From CAWCFV01 sp963794995 (lineage in GTDB: Bacteria > Actinomycetota > Actinomycetes > JACCUZ01), in NCBI GenBank assembly GCA_963794995.1, contig CAWCFV010000002.1, forward strand, positions 3,100,001 to 3,164,000: a stretch of DNA of 64,000 bases, read 5' to 3'. The notes beneath the pieces were generated by a model. That model saw only the letters and a program-made list of their open reading frames with translations. It did not search any database and was not told the DNA's origin. The position numbers and the translations under genes are program-made. Shown one piece after another: positions 8,511 to 16,971 of the stretch; within the stretch, counting starts at the first letter, position 1, and each line of letters starts with the position of its first letter.

Positions 8511-8517
8511 CGAGGTC

Positions 8518-9387
8518 GTGACGGTCGCGCGGAGGCGGCGGACGGGCCCGCTCGTCGTGGCGCTGGTCCTGCTGGCGACGGGGTGCGCGGGCGGCGGCGA
8601 CCCGGCCCCGGCGCGTCCGGCACCCGAGCTGTCGGCCGAGCTGGTGCAGCTGCGCCGCGACGAGGTCCTCCAGCGGGTCGAGGTCGCGGTGACCAACCGG
8701 GCCCGCGTGCCGGTGCGGATCGGGACGGTCGAGCTGCGGGTCGCGGGGTACGCCGGGGCCGGCCCGCAGCCCAAGGACGAGCCGCTGCCGCCCGGGCAGG
8801 TCGTCAACCTCCCCACGCCCTACGGGGAGGTCGACTGCCCGGCCACCGGCGAGGTGCAGGTGGGCGAGCCACGGGTCGTGGTCGAGGTCCGCAGGGAGGC
8901 CGCGACCAGGTGGTACTCGGTGGAGCTGGTCCCGGCCGACCCCCGCGGCCTGGTCGCGGGCATCGCGCGTGCCACCTGCCGGACCCTGGCGCTCTCGCGG
9001 GAGGTCTCGCTCTCCTTCGGGCCGTGGCGCGAGACCGGCTCGGGCGACGACACCGTCCTGCACGGTGCCCTCGTCGCACGGCTGCTGGGGGACGCGCCTT
9101 ACGACGTGACCCAGCTCGCGGGCTCGGTGCTGTTCGACCTGCTTCCCGCCGAGCCCGACACGCAGCCGCTGGCCCGCCTCACCCCGGCCCGGCGCACGGT
9201 GCGGGTCCCGGTGCTGCTCCGCCAGGCGCGTTGCGACGGGCACGCGCGCGGCGAGATCAAGAAGCCGTACGCGTTCCTCGTGTGGGTGGGGCCGCCCGGC
9301 GGTGCGCAGGAGGCACTCAACCCGTCGATCGCCGACGCCGACGCCGCGGCGTTCGAGTCCGTCTGCAACCTCGGCTGGCACCCCTGA
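8518..9387 (+). CDS. Putative lipoprotein, function unknown
   Basis: A 289-residue protein whose N terminus is a lipoprotein signal: an Arg-rich n-region (VARRRRTG), a hydrophobic core and an LLATGC lipobox with Cys23. The mature part is beta-rich with several cysteines and no recognised domain. The GTG at 8518 was chosen because it gives a compact signal peptide and has TACCCT 7 bases upstream; the GTG at 8494 would add eight residues. Pairing with the preceding membrane-anchored gene suggests a joint envelope role, which is inference. Confidence 0.68.
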   Translation: MTVARRRRTGPLVVALVLLATGCAGGGDPAPARPAPELSAELVQLRRDEVLQRVEVAVTNRARVPVRIGTVELRVAGYAGAGPQPKDEPLPPGQVVNLPTPYGEVDCPATGEVQVGEPRVVVEVRREAATRWYSVELVPADPRGLVAGIARATCRTLALSREVSLSFGPWRETGSGDDTVLHGALVARLLGDAPYDVTQLAGSVLFDLLPAEPDTQPLARLTPARRTVRVPVLLRQARCDGHARGEIKKPYAFLVWVGPPGGAQEALNPSIADADAAAFESVCNLGWHP

Positions 9388-9452
9388 AGCTGGGGGCGGC
9401 AGGCGCGGTCACCCGATCGGGCTAGCCGTGACGCCTGCGGGCCGTCGGCCCC

Positions 9453-9481
9453 TTGACCCCTCGGTGCGCGGGTGTCACCCT
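9453..9481 (+). promoter_or_regulatory. Predicted promoter for the small coiled-coil gene
   Basis: TTGACC (9453-9458), a 17-base spacer and CACCCT (9476-9481) form one of the best sigma-70-type promoters in the window. It implies a leader of about 120 bases before the ATG at 9608. A 10-bp palindrome CCCGATCGGG lies at 9412-9421, just upstream. Confidence 0.55.
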
Positions 9482-9607
9482 GAAATGGCAGCCCCCCACG
9501 CCGCCCCGCCCGGTGACCTCACCCGACCGGTGCGCGCGAGGCCGGGCCCACGCAGCAGGTGCGTCCCGCAACGAGGCGGGGCGGAGGAACGCAGGTGGAG
9601 GAACCGC

Positions 9608-9799
9608 ATGGCGAAGGCTCTCATCGGTCATGTCGGTGGCCCTGACCCCCGCATGAGCATGGAGATGCGGCGTCTGCAGGACCGAGTACGCACCCTCGAG
9701 ACCGAGGTGCTGCGGCTGCGCGCGGAGAACGACCGGCTGGCGGCCGGCATCTCCGACGAGCCGCTCATCTCGCTCGACAAGGAGCCCGTGCTCGCCTGA
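9608..9799 (+). CDS. Small coiled-coil protein (63 aa)
   Basis: A 63-residue protein with a short N-terminal motif AKALIGHVGGPDPRMSM and a following leucine-zipper helix (MRRLQDRVRTLETEVLRLRAENDRLAAG, quoted here in shorter pieces: MRRLQDRV, LETEVLRL, RAENDRL). The start is firm: GGTGGAGGAAC ribosome-binding site before ATG. Similar short proteins with a GGPDPR motif followed by a zipper seem to be widespread in actinobacteria, but I know of no assigned function. Dimerisation through the zipper is inferred from heptad spacing. It has its own promoter and a hairpin downstream, so it appears monocistronic. Confidence 0.8.
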   Translation: MAKALIGHVGGPDPRMSMEMRRLQDRVRTLETEVLRLRAENDRLAAGISDEPLISLDKEPVLA

Positions 9800-9836
9800 C
9801 CTCAGGGCAGCACCCCGCACGACCGCAGTCCCACCC

Positions 9837-9867
9837 GAGGGGACGCCGCCACGCGCGACGTCCCCTC
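9837..9867 (+). terminator. Hairpin downstream of the small coiled-coil gene
   Basis: GAGGGGACG (9837-9845) pairs perfectly with CGTCCCCTC (9859-9867) over a 13-base loop. It lacks a T-run, like many actinobacterial terminators, and lies between the 9799 stop and the next start at 9939. Confidence 0.45.
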
Positions 9868-9938
9868 CGCCCTGCCCGCGGCCTGCGCAGGCCGGAAGCG
9901 GGCCGTGACCTGCGCCACGTCCGGTCGTTGGGCACGGC

Positions 9939-11522
9939 ATGCGCAGCCACCCTCGCCCCGTCCTGACCCTCGCCGCGGCCGGCCTCGCGCTCGGCGTCGG
10001 CCTCGCCACCGCTGCCCCCGTCGCGGCGCACGAGGGCGGGGTCGGCTCCTCGGCGGACAAGCGGGCGCAGTACCGGGACGGCGTCAGCGTCCCCGTGGTC
10101 TCGACCCCCAACATCCGCCTGGTCACCAACGTGCCCGACACGGCCGGCATCTCCGGGGTGTTCGCGCGCTCCGCCCCGTACTTCTACGTGTCCAGCACCG
10201 ACTCGATCACGGTGTACGACGTGAGCGACCCGACCCGCCCGACCCCCACCGGCGTGCTGGCCAACCTCGTGTTCGAGAACGAGGCCATGAACTACGGCGA
10301 GAAGAAGGTCGACGGCGTCGTCAACCGGTTCGTGCTCGTGGGTGTCGACCTCGTGCAGGCCAGCCCCGCCGAGCCCGACCACATCGGCCGGTCGAACGAG
10401 GTCATGCTGGTCGACGTCACCGACCCCGCCAACCCGCGGATCCGTTCCCGGGTCCCCACGACGACCAACACCCACACGGTGAGCTGCATCAACGAGAACG
10501 ACTGCCGCTACGCCTACACGGCCGGTCGCAAGGGCCAGTTCTCGATCGTCGACCTGACCGACCTCGACAACCCCCGCGAGGTCGACTCCGACCCGACGAT
10601 GCAGGGCACCCAGCCCTTCGCCTCGCCCGCCGGTGACCCCAACGCGGTGTTCGCCAGCGGGGCCGGGCACAAGTGGAACTTCGACGACGCCGGCTACGGC
10701 TTCCACACCGGCTCGGGTGGCAGCGCGATGTTCGACGTCTCCGACCCGGTGCGCCCGCGGCTGGTGACCACCACCGACGAGCACGGCGTGCAAGGCCCCT
10801 GGAACGACTTCATCCACCACAACTCGGCCCGCCCCAACGCCGCCCAGTACGCCCCGGGCCGCGCGCCCAGCGTGCGCAACGGCAACGTCCTGCTCGTCAC
10901 CGAGGAGGACTACGAGAACACCGACTGCTCCACGGCCGGCAGCTTCCAGACCTGGCAGGTCGCGGGCGGGCAGACCGCTCCCGGTTCGGCGCCGGGCGGG
11001 ATCACCCCCCTCGACCGGATCAACCCCGTCGACCTCGGCGAGGGCGTCTCGGCGCCGCACATGGCCTTCTGCTCCGCCCACTGGTTCGACGTCCACCAGA
11101 GCGGGATCGTCGCGGCCGGCTTCTACGAGGGCGGCCTGCGGCTGCTCGACGTCCGGGACGCGCGCGACATCAAGGAGTACGGCTACGTCGCGAGCGGCCT
11201 GTCGGAGGTCTGGGACGCGTACTGGGCGCCGCAGCGCAACAAGTCCGGCGTCGCCACCGGCAAGAAGACCAACATCGTCTACACCGTCGACGCCGTCCGC
11301 GGCCTGGACGTCTACACCGTCGACCTGCCGGGGAGCGGGTCCCCGGACGACGGAGGCGTGCTCGACCTGCTCGGAGGCCTCGCCGGTGCGCTCGGCGCCG
11401 GCGGCGGCCGGACGGGCGGAGACCCGGCCACCGGACTGGTCCTGCTCACGCTGGTCGCGCTCGCCGGCCTCGGGGCGGCGCGCCGCCGTCGCCTGGCGCC
11501 GGTGCGGGGCGAGGGCCGGTAG
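9939..11522 (+). CDS. Secreted LVIVD-repeat beta-propeller-like protein
   Basis: A 527-residue exported protein. A signal peptide (residues 1-30, ending PVAAHEGG) precedes at least five copies of a repeat with a V-D-V-S/T-D-P core: SITVYDVSDPTRPT, VMLVDVTDPANPR, FSIVDLTDLDNPR, SAMFDVSDPVRPR, LRLLDVRDARDIK. These are LVIVD-type repeats that fold as propeller blades. The C terminus has a Gly-rich stretch, DPATG, a hydrophobic segment (LVLLTLVALAGLG) and an ARRRR tail, arranged like a membrane or cell-wall sorting signal. Substrate and partner are unknown. Its stop codon overlaps the smc promoter box. Confidence 0.85.
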   Translation: MRSHPRPVLTLAAAGLALGVGLATAAPVAAHEGGVGSSADKRAQYRDGVSVPVVSTPNIRLVTNVPDTAGISGVFARSAPYFYVSSTDSITVYDVSDPTRPTPTGVLANLVFENEAMNYGEKKVDGVVNRFVLVGVDLVQASPAEPDHIGRSNEVMLVDVTDPANPRIRSRVPTTTNTHTVSCINENDCRYAYTAGRKGQFSIVDLTDLDNPREVDSDPTMQGTQPFASPAGDPNAVFASGAGHKWNFDDAGYGFHTGSGGSAMFDVSDPVRPRLVTTTDEHGVQGPWNDFIHHNSARPNAAQYAPGRAPSVRNGNVLLVTEEDYENTDCSTAGSFQTWQVAGGQTAPGSAPGGITPLDRINPVDLGEGVSAPHMAFCSAHWFDVHQSGIVAAGFYEGGLRLLDVRDARDIKEYGYVASGLSEVWDAYWAPQRNKSGVATGKKTNIVYTVDAVRGLDVYTVDLPGSGSPDDGGVLDLLGGLAGALGAGGGRTGGDPATGLVLLTLVALAGLGAARRRRLAPVRGEGR

Positions 11523-11525
11523 GCT
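11520..11525 (+). promoter_or_regulatory. Predicted -10 box for smc
   Basis: TAGGCT overlaps the stop codon of the preceding gene and implies a leader of about 90 bases before the smc GTG. Confidence 0.45.
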
Positions 11526-11621
11526 CTGGCACGGCCTTCCCCGCCACCCGTACGTCCCGCCGCGCCTCGCGGACCGCCAGCAGCGGCCCGCGCTCCCCGC
11601 CGGGGTCGAGGAGTTCTGCTC

Positions 11622-14600
11622 GTGCACCTGAAGAGCCTCACCCTCAAGGGGTTCAAGTCCTTCGCCTCGGCCACCACGTTCCACTTCGAGCCGGGCATCA
11701 CGGCGGTCGTCGGTCCCAACGGGTCCGGCAAGTCCAACGTCGTCGACGCCCTCGCCTGGGTGATGGGCGAGCAGGGCGCCAAGTCGCTGCGCGGCGGCAA
11801 GATGGAGGACGTCATCTTCGCCGGCAGCGCCGGCAAGGACGGCGCAGCCGGGCGGGCGCCGCTGGGCCGGGCCGAGGTCGCGCTCACGATCGACAACACC
11901 GACGGTGCCCTGCCGATCGACTACGCCGAGGTGACGATCTCGCGGATCATGTTCCGCAACGGCGGGTCCGAGTACTCGATCAACGGCCAGCCCTGCCGCC
12001 TGCTCGACGTCCAGGAGCTGCTCTCGGACTCCGGGATCGGCCGCGAGATGCACGTCATCGTCGGGCAGGGCCAGCTCGACGCGGTGCTCTCCGCCGGCCC
12101 CGAGGAGCGCCGCGGCTTCATCGAGGAGGCCGCCGGCGTCCTCAAGCACCGCAAGCGCAAGGAGAAGGCGCTGCGGAAGCTGGACGCGATGGCGGCCAAC
12201 CTCACCCGCGTCCAGGACCTCACCGTCGAGCTCCGCCGGCAGCTCAAGCCACTCGGCCGGCAGGCCGAGGTGGCCCGGCGGGCCGCGGTCATCCAGTCCG
12301 ACCTGCGCGACTCCCGGCTGCGGGTCCTGGCCGACGACCTCGTCCAGCTCACCGCCACGCTGGAGGCCGAGGTCGCCGACGAGACCGCCCTGCGCCAGCG
12401 GCGGGCCGAGGTCGAGGCCGACCTCGCCGAGGCGTCCGGCCGCGAGGCTCTCGTCGAGCAGGCGCACGCGGCCGAGGCGCCGACCCTCGCCCGGGCCCAG
12501 GAGACCTGGTACCGGCTGTCCTCGCTGCGCGAGCGCTTCCGCGGCACCGGGTCGCTCGCGGCCGAGCGGGTGCGCCACCTCGCCGCGCCGGACGAGCAGC
12601 CCGGCGGGACCGGTCACGGCGACCACCGGGACCCCGACCAGCTCGACGCCGAGGCCGAGCGGGTGCGTGCCGAGGAGGCCGAGATCCAGGCGGGCGTCGA
12701 GCGGGGGCGCGAGGCGCTGGCGGTCGCGGTGCAGGCCCGCCAGGAGGCCGAGGAGGCCCTCGCCGAGGAGCAGAAGCGGGTCGCCGCGGTCGCGCGCGCC
12801 GCCGCCGACCGGCGCGAGGGCATGGCCCGGCTCGCCGGTCAGGTGGCCGCCCGGCGCAGCCGGGTCGACGCCGGCGAGGCCGAGGTCGGCCGGCTCCGGC
12901 CGGCGTACGACGAGGCGGCCGAGCGGGCCCGGGCCGCGACGGCCGAGTTCACCGCCCTGGAGACCCAGGTCGCGGGCCTCGACGCCGGCGAGGAGGACCT
13001 CGACTCGGTCCACGAGGAGGCCGCGCTGCGGCTGGCCGCGGCCGAGGAGCGGGTCGCGGCCCTGCGCGCCGAGGAGCGGGAGGCCGAGCGCGAGCGCGCG
13101 GCCCTCGTGGCGCGCAAGGACGCCCTCGAGACCGGACTGGCCCGCAAGGACGGCGCCGGTACGGTCCTCGCGGCCGACGGCCGGCTCTCCGGCGTGCTCG
13201 GCTCGGTGGCCGCGCTGCTCACCGTCGAGTCCGGCGCCGAGACCGCGGTCGCGGCAGCGCTGGGGTCGGCGGCCGACGCGGTGGTCGTCAGCGACCTCCG
13301 GGCGGCGGAGGCGGCCATCACCCTGCTCAAGGCCGACGACGCCGGCCGGGCCGGGCTCGTCGTCGGCGGGACGGCGTCCCCCGGCTCCGTGCCGCCGCCG
13401 AGCGTCCCGCCGGGCGCCCGCGCGGCCCTCGACCTGGTGTCGGCCCCGCCCCCGCTGGAGCCGGCCGTCAGCCGGCTGCTGGCCCACGTGGTGGTGGTCG
13501 ACGACCTGGCGACGGCGCGGCGAGTCGTCGAGGCCCGGCCGGACCTCGTGGCCGTGACCCGCGAGGGCGACCTGCTCGGCCGCGACCACGCCGCCGGCGG
13601 CTCGGCGTCGGCTCCGAGCCTGCTCGAGGTGCAGGCCGCGGTCGACGAGGCCACCCATCGCCTCGGTGAGGCCGGCCACCGGCTCGAGCGCGCCCGCTTC
13701 CAGCTGCAGAGCGCCCTGGACGAGCAGGGCGTCGCCACCCGCGACGTCCAGTCCGCCCTGGACCGGCTGCACGAGTCCGATGCCCGGATGTCGGCGGTCG
13801 CCGAGCAGCTGGGCCAGCTGGGGGCGCAGGCCCGGGCCGCGGGCGGGGAGGCGGACCGGCTGCGGCGCGCGATCGAAATCGCGGCCGAGGCCCTGGACGC
13901 CGACCGGGCGACCCTGGCCGAGCTGGAGCAGCGGCACGAGGCGGCGCTCTCGGCTCCTGACGAGGGGGAGCCGGACACCAGCCGGCGCGACGAGCTCGAG
14001 CAGTCCGGTCGTGAGGCGCGGCAGGCGGAGATGGACGCCCGGCTGGGCGTGCGCACCGGCGAGGAGCGGGTCCGCGCCCTGGCCGGTCGTGCCGACCAGC
14101 TCTCCCGGGCCGCGGCCCAGGAGCGCGAGGGCCGGGCCCGTGCCGCCGCCCGCCGGCTGCGGCGGGCCCGCGAGGCCGCCGTGGCCCAGGAGGTCGCCCT
14201 GGCGGCCCAGGCCGCGCTGGCCCACCTCGAGCACTCGTTGGCCCGGGCCGCCGAGGGCCGGGAGCGCGCCGAACGTGCCCGGGCCGAGCGCGACGCGGAG
14301 CTGGGCGCCCTGCGCACCAGGCTGCGCGAGCTGGGCGCCGAGCTGGAGCGTCTGACCGACAGCGTGCACCGCGACGAGGTGGCCCGCGCCGAGCAGCGGC
14401 TGCGGATCGAGGCGCTGCAGCAGAAGGCGCTCGAGGACCTCGGCGTCGACCCCGCGGCGCTGCTCGAGGAGTACGGCCCGCACCAGCTCGTGCCCCCGTC
14501 GCCGCCGGCCCCGGACGAGGTGCGCGAGGTCGAGCCGGAGCCGACGCCGTACGTCCGGGCCGAGCAGGAGAAGCGGTTGCGGGCCGCCGAGCGCGCTCTC

Positions 14601-15215
14601 GCCCTGCTCGGGCGGGTGAACCCGCTCGCGCTGGAGGAGTACGCCGCGCTCGAGGAGCGGCACCAGTTCCTCGCCGAGCAGCTGGAGGACCTCAAGGCCA
14701 CCCGGCGCGACCTGATGGACATCATCCGGGAGGTCGACGAGCGGGTGGAGCAGGTCTTCACCGCCGCCTTCCACGACACCGCCCGGGAGTTCGAGGGCGT
14801 CTTCGCCCGGCTGTTCCCCGGCGGCGAGGGGCGGCTGGTGCTCACCGAGCCCGGCGACATGCTCACGACCGGCATCGAGGTGGAGGCCCGGCCGCCCGGC
14901 AAGAAGGTCAAGCGGCTGTCGCTGCTCTCCGGCGGCGAGCGGTCGCTGACGGCCGTCGCGCTGCTGGTGGCGATCTTCAAGGCCCGGCCCAGCCCGTTCT
15001 ACGTCATGGACGAGGTCGAGGCGGCGCTGGACGACACCAACCTGGGCCGGCTGATCGCGATCATGGAGGAGCTGCGGGAGGCGTCCCAGCTGATCGTGAT
15101 CACGCACCAGAAGCGCACGATGGAGGTCGCCGACGCGCTCTACGGCGTGTCGATGCGCGGCGACGGCATCACCACGGTGATCGGGCAGCGGCTGCGGGAG
15201 GCCGAGCCCGCCTGA
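11622..15215 (+). CDS. smc: Chromosome partition protein SMC
   Basis: SMC is the ATPase of the condensin-like complex that organises and segregates the nucleoid. The 1,197-residue product shows the complete architecture: Walker A GPNGSGKSNVVDALAWVMGE near residue 32, a long coiled coil, a hinge (about residues 510-640, starting GRLSGVLGSVAALLTVES), the returning coiled coil, and the C-terminal signature LSLLSGGERSLTAVALL followed by Walker B FYVMDEVEAALDD. Length is normal. The GTG start gives MHLKSLTLKGFKSFA, the standard N terminus. scpA and scpB are not adjacent, as is usual in actinobacteria. Confidence 0.97.
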   Translation: MHLKSLTLKGFKSFASATTFHFEPGITAVVGPNGSGKSNVVDALAWVMGEQGAKSLRGGKMEDVIFAGSAGKDGAAGRAPLGRAEVALTIDNTDGALPIDYAEVTISRIMFRNGGSEYSINGQPCRLLDVQELLSDSGIGREMHVIVGQGQLDAVLSAGPEERRGFIEEAAGVLKHRKRKEKALRKLDAMAANLTRVQDLTVELRRQLKPLGRQAEVARRAAVIQSDLRDSRLRVLADDLVQLTATLEAEVADETALRQRRAEVEADLAEASGREALVEQAHAAEAPTLARAQETWYRLSSLRERFRGTGSLAAERVRHLAAPDEQPGGTGHGDHRDPDQLDAEAERVRAEEAEIQAGVERGREALAVAVQARQEAEEALAEEQKRVAAVARAAADRREGMARLAGQVAARRSRVDAGEAEVGRLRPAYDEAAERARAATAEFTALETQVAGLDAGEEDLDSVHEEAALRLAAAEERVAALRAEEREAERERAALVARKDALETGLARKDGAGTVLAADGRLSGVLGSVAALLTVESGAETAVAAALGSAADAVVVSDLRAAEAAITLLKADDAGRAGLVVGGTASPGSVPPPSVPPGARAALDLVSAPPPLEPAVSRLLAHVVVVDDLATARRVVEARPDLVAVTREGDLLGRDHAAGGSASAPSLLEVQAAVDEATHRLGEAGHRLERARFQLQSALDEQGVATRDVQSALDRLHESDARMSAVAEQLGQLGAQARAAGGEADRLRRAIEIAAEALDADRATLAELEQRHEAALSAPDEGEPDTSRRDELEQSGREARQAEMDARLGVRTGEERVRALAGRADQLSRAAAQEREGRARAAARRLRRAREAAVAQEVALAAQAALAHLEHSLARAAEGRERAERARAERDAELGALRTRLRELGAELERLTDSVHRDEVARAEQRLRIEALQQKALEDLGVDPAALLEEYGPHQLVPPSPPAPDEVREVEPEPTPYVRAEQEKRLRAAERALALLGRVNPLALEEYAALEERHQFLAEQLEDLKATRRDLMDIIREVDERVEQVFTAAFHDTAREFEGVFARLFPGGEGRLVLTEPGDMLTTGIEVEARPPGKKVKRLSLLSGGERSLTAVALLVAIFKARPSPFYVMDEVEAALDDTNLGRLIAIMEELREASQLIVITHQKRTMEVADALYGVSMRGDGITTVIGQRLREAEPA

Positions 15216-15260
15216 GCCGACCGGTCCCCGGCCCGCGGCAGTCACACCCGTCACGTCCGT

Positions 15261-15305
15261 CACACCGGAAACACGCCTGGAACCGCTCTGTCACGTTTCG
15301 GTGTG
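15261..15305. repeat. Imperfect inverted repeat after smc
   Basis: CACACCGGAAAC (15261-15272) and GTTTCGGTGTG (15295-15305) are inverted with one extra base in the left arm. The site lies between the smc stop and the promoter of the next gene and could act as a terminator or operator. Confidence 0.35.
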
Positions 15306-15315
15306 TTCGCGCCGG

Positions 15316-15321
15316 TAACCT
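15316..15321 (+). promoter_or_regulatory. Predicted leaderless -10 box
   Basis: TAACCT followed by exactly 7 bases and the GTG at 15329; no ribosome-binding site is present. Confidence 0.55.
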
Positions 15322-15328
15322 TGTCCTG

Positions 15329-15595
15329 GTGCAGACCCTGCTGATCGCCCATGCCGTCCTCGGAGCCCTCGCCCTTCTCGTGGTCGGCTTCGTCGCCTAC
15401 CCCTACCGCGGGCGCTCGGTCCCCCGTGCCGAGCGGCTGACCGAGAAGGTCCTCGACCTGCGGGACCGCGTCGACCCCGGTGAGGCTCCGCCGCTCGGCG
15501 TCCTGTCGAGCCCCGAGAAGTCCCGCGCGATGTCCGCCCGCTTCGAGCGCGTCGAGCAGCAGGTGAAGCGCGTCGTCACCGCCGGCCGCGGCTGA
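15329..15595 (+). CDS. Small membrane protein, function unknown (88 aa)
   Basis: An 88-residue protein with one N-terminal transmembrane segment (about residues 4-25, LLIAHAVLGALALLVVGF) followed by YPYRGRSVPRAERLTEKVLD and a charged, helical cytoplasmic tail (FERVEQQVKRVV). Start choice rests on the TAACCT box 7 bases before the GTG. Its place between smc and ftsY hints at a link to membrane insertion or division, but nothing in the sequence proves this. No family recognised. Confidence 0.7.
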   Translation: MQTLLIAHAVLGALALLVVGFVAYPYRGRSVPRAERLTEKVLDLRDRVDPGEAPPLGVLSSPEKSRAMSARFERVEQQVKRVVTAGRG

Positions 15596-15610
15596 CCCCC
15601 TCCTCCCGCT

Positions 15611-15679
15611 CGTTTGCGACCTCCGTTCACCGACACGCCGGGCAGTCGTACGGCGTGTCGGTGAACCAGGTCGCAAACG
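15611..15679. repeat. Long near-perfect inverted repeat between the small membrane gene and ftsY
   Basis: The left arm (15611-15639, beginning CGTTTGCGACCT and continuing GTTCACCGACACGCC) is the reverse complement of the right arm (15652-15679, beginning GGCGTGTCGGTGAAC and ending AGGTCGCAAACG) apart from one extra base in a small CC/C bulge. The loop is 12 bases. There is no T-run. With about 27 paired bases it is far longer than the other hairpins here and resembles a REP- or MITE-like palindromic element. Confidence 0.85.
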
Positions 15680-15736
15680 ATCATCTGTGGGGGGACGCGG
15701 GGGAGCGACGGGCGCGGGGCGGTCCGGGGAACCTGA

Positions 15737-15742
15737 GAGACT
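15737..15742 (+). promoter_or_regulatory. Possible leaderless -10 box for ftsY
   Basis: GAGACT ends 8 bases before the ftsY ATG. The first position departs from TANNNT, so this is weaker than the other examples. Confidence 0.35.
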
Positions 15743-15750
15743 GACCGGCG

Positions 15751-16900
15751 ATGGACACCCTCACCCTCGTCATCGTCCTGGCCGTGCTCGGCGTCGCCGT
15801 CCTCGTGGGCGGCGGGCTCGCGCTCACCCGGGGGCGCCGCTCCAAGGCCCCGCTGCCACCGCTGACCGAGCTCGACGAACGACCCGGCGAACGGCCGGCG
15901 GATCGCTCCGGCGACGTCCGGCTCCTCGAGCCCGACACGGTCGCGGAGCCGGCCGTCGAGGCCCCGGAGCCGGTGGCCGGCCGGATGGCCCGCCTCCGGG
16001 CCCGCCTCGGGCGCTCGCAGGGAGCCCTGGGCGCCGGTCTGCTCGGGCTGCTCTCGCGAGAGCGGCTCGACGAGCAGACCTGGGAGGAGGTCGAGGACGT
16101 CCTGCTCGCCGCCGACGTCGGCGTCGGGCCCACCCAGGAGCTGGTCGAGAGGCTGCGGACCCGGGTCAAGGAGCTCGGCCGGCCGGACGAGGACGCCGTG
16201 CGCACCCTGCTGCGCGAGGAGCTGCTCGCCCTGGTCGGACCCACCGAGGACCGCGCCCTGCGCACCCAGGGCCGCGACGGGCGGCCGGCGGTGGTGCTGG
16301 TCGTCGGGGTCAACGGCACCGGGAAGACCACGACCGTGGGCAAGCTGGCCCGGGTGCTCGTGGCGGAGCGCCGTCGCGTCCTGCTGGGCGCCGCCGACAC
16401 CTTCCGCGCCGCGGCCGCCGACCAGCTCACGACCTGGGGCGAGCGGGTGGGAGCCCCGGTCGTCCGGGGTCCCGAGGGCGGGGACCCGGCCAGCGTCGCC
16501 TTCGACGCCGTGCAGCAGGGCGGTGCCGGCGGCTACGACGTGGTGCTGGTCGACACCGCCGGCCGCCTGCAGAACAAGGTCGGCCTGATGGACGAGCTCG
16601 GCAAGGTCAAGCGGGTGGTCGAGACGGCACGGACCGGTCGACGAGGTCCTGCTCGTGCTCGACGCCACGACCGGCCAGAACGGCCTGATCCAGGCCCGGG
16701 TGTTCGCCGAGGTCGTCGACGTCACGGGCATCGTGCTCACCAAGCTCGACGGCACCGCCAAGGGCGGCATCGTCGTGGCCGTCCAGCGCGAGCTCGGCGT
16801 GCCCGTCAAGCTGGTCGGGCTGGGCGAGGGCGCCGACGACCTGGCGCCGTTCGACCCGGAGGTCTTCGTCGACGCGCTGCTCGGCACGGCTGCGCCCTAG
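15751..16900 (+). CDS. ftsY: Signal recognition particle receptor FtsY (apparent frameshift)
   Basis: FtsY is the membrane-associated SRP receptor GTPase that docks ribosome-Ffh complexes at the translocon. The N terminus has a membrane anchor (LTLVIVLAVLGVAVLVGG), then an acidic linker and the NG domain: GVNGTGKTTTVGKLARV (G1), DTFRAAAADQL, DTAGRLQNK (G3). After KRVVETA the frame fails; the missing remainder (VDEVLLVLDATTGQNGL through TKLDGTAKGG and GEGADDLAPF) continues in the next frame to the TAG at 16900. Removing one base near 16633 (CGG-A-CCGGTCGAC) joins the halves into a normal 382-residue protein. Uncorrected, the first frame runs on in frame into the following gene. Confidence 0.9.
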
Positions 16901-16971
16901 CCGTACCGGCCGGGCTACCGGGCGACCGACCGGCCCCGGCACGGAGGCCCGTCCTGGGGCATCCTGGAGGC

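Noticed and set aside
10673..13669. Plus-strand 998-codon frame overlapping smc
   Set aside because: Arg/Pro/Gly-only translation in a shifted frame of smc; not a gene.
9765..15263. 1,832-codon minus-strand open frame across smc and the LVIVD gene
   Set aside because: Its translation is Gly/Arg/Leu/His-rich without any domain and mirrors codon bias of the sense genes; smc is certain on the plus strand.
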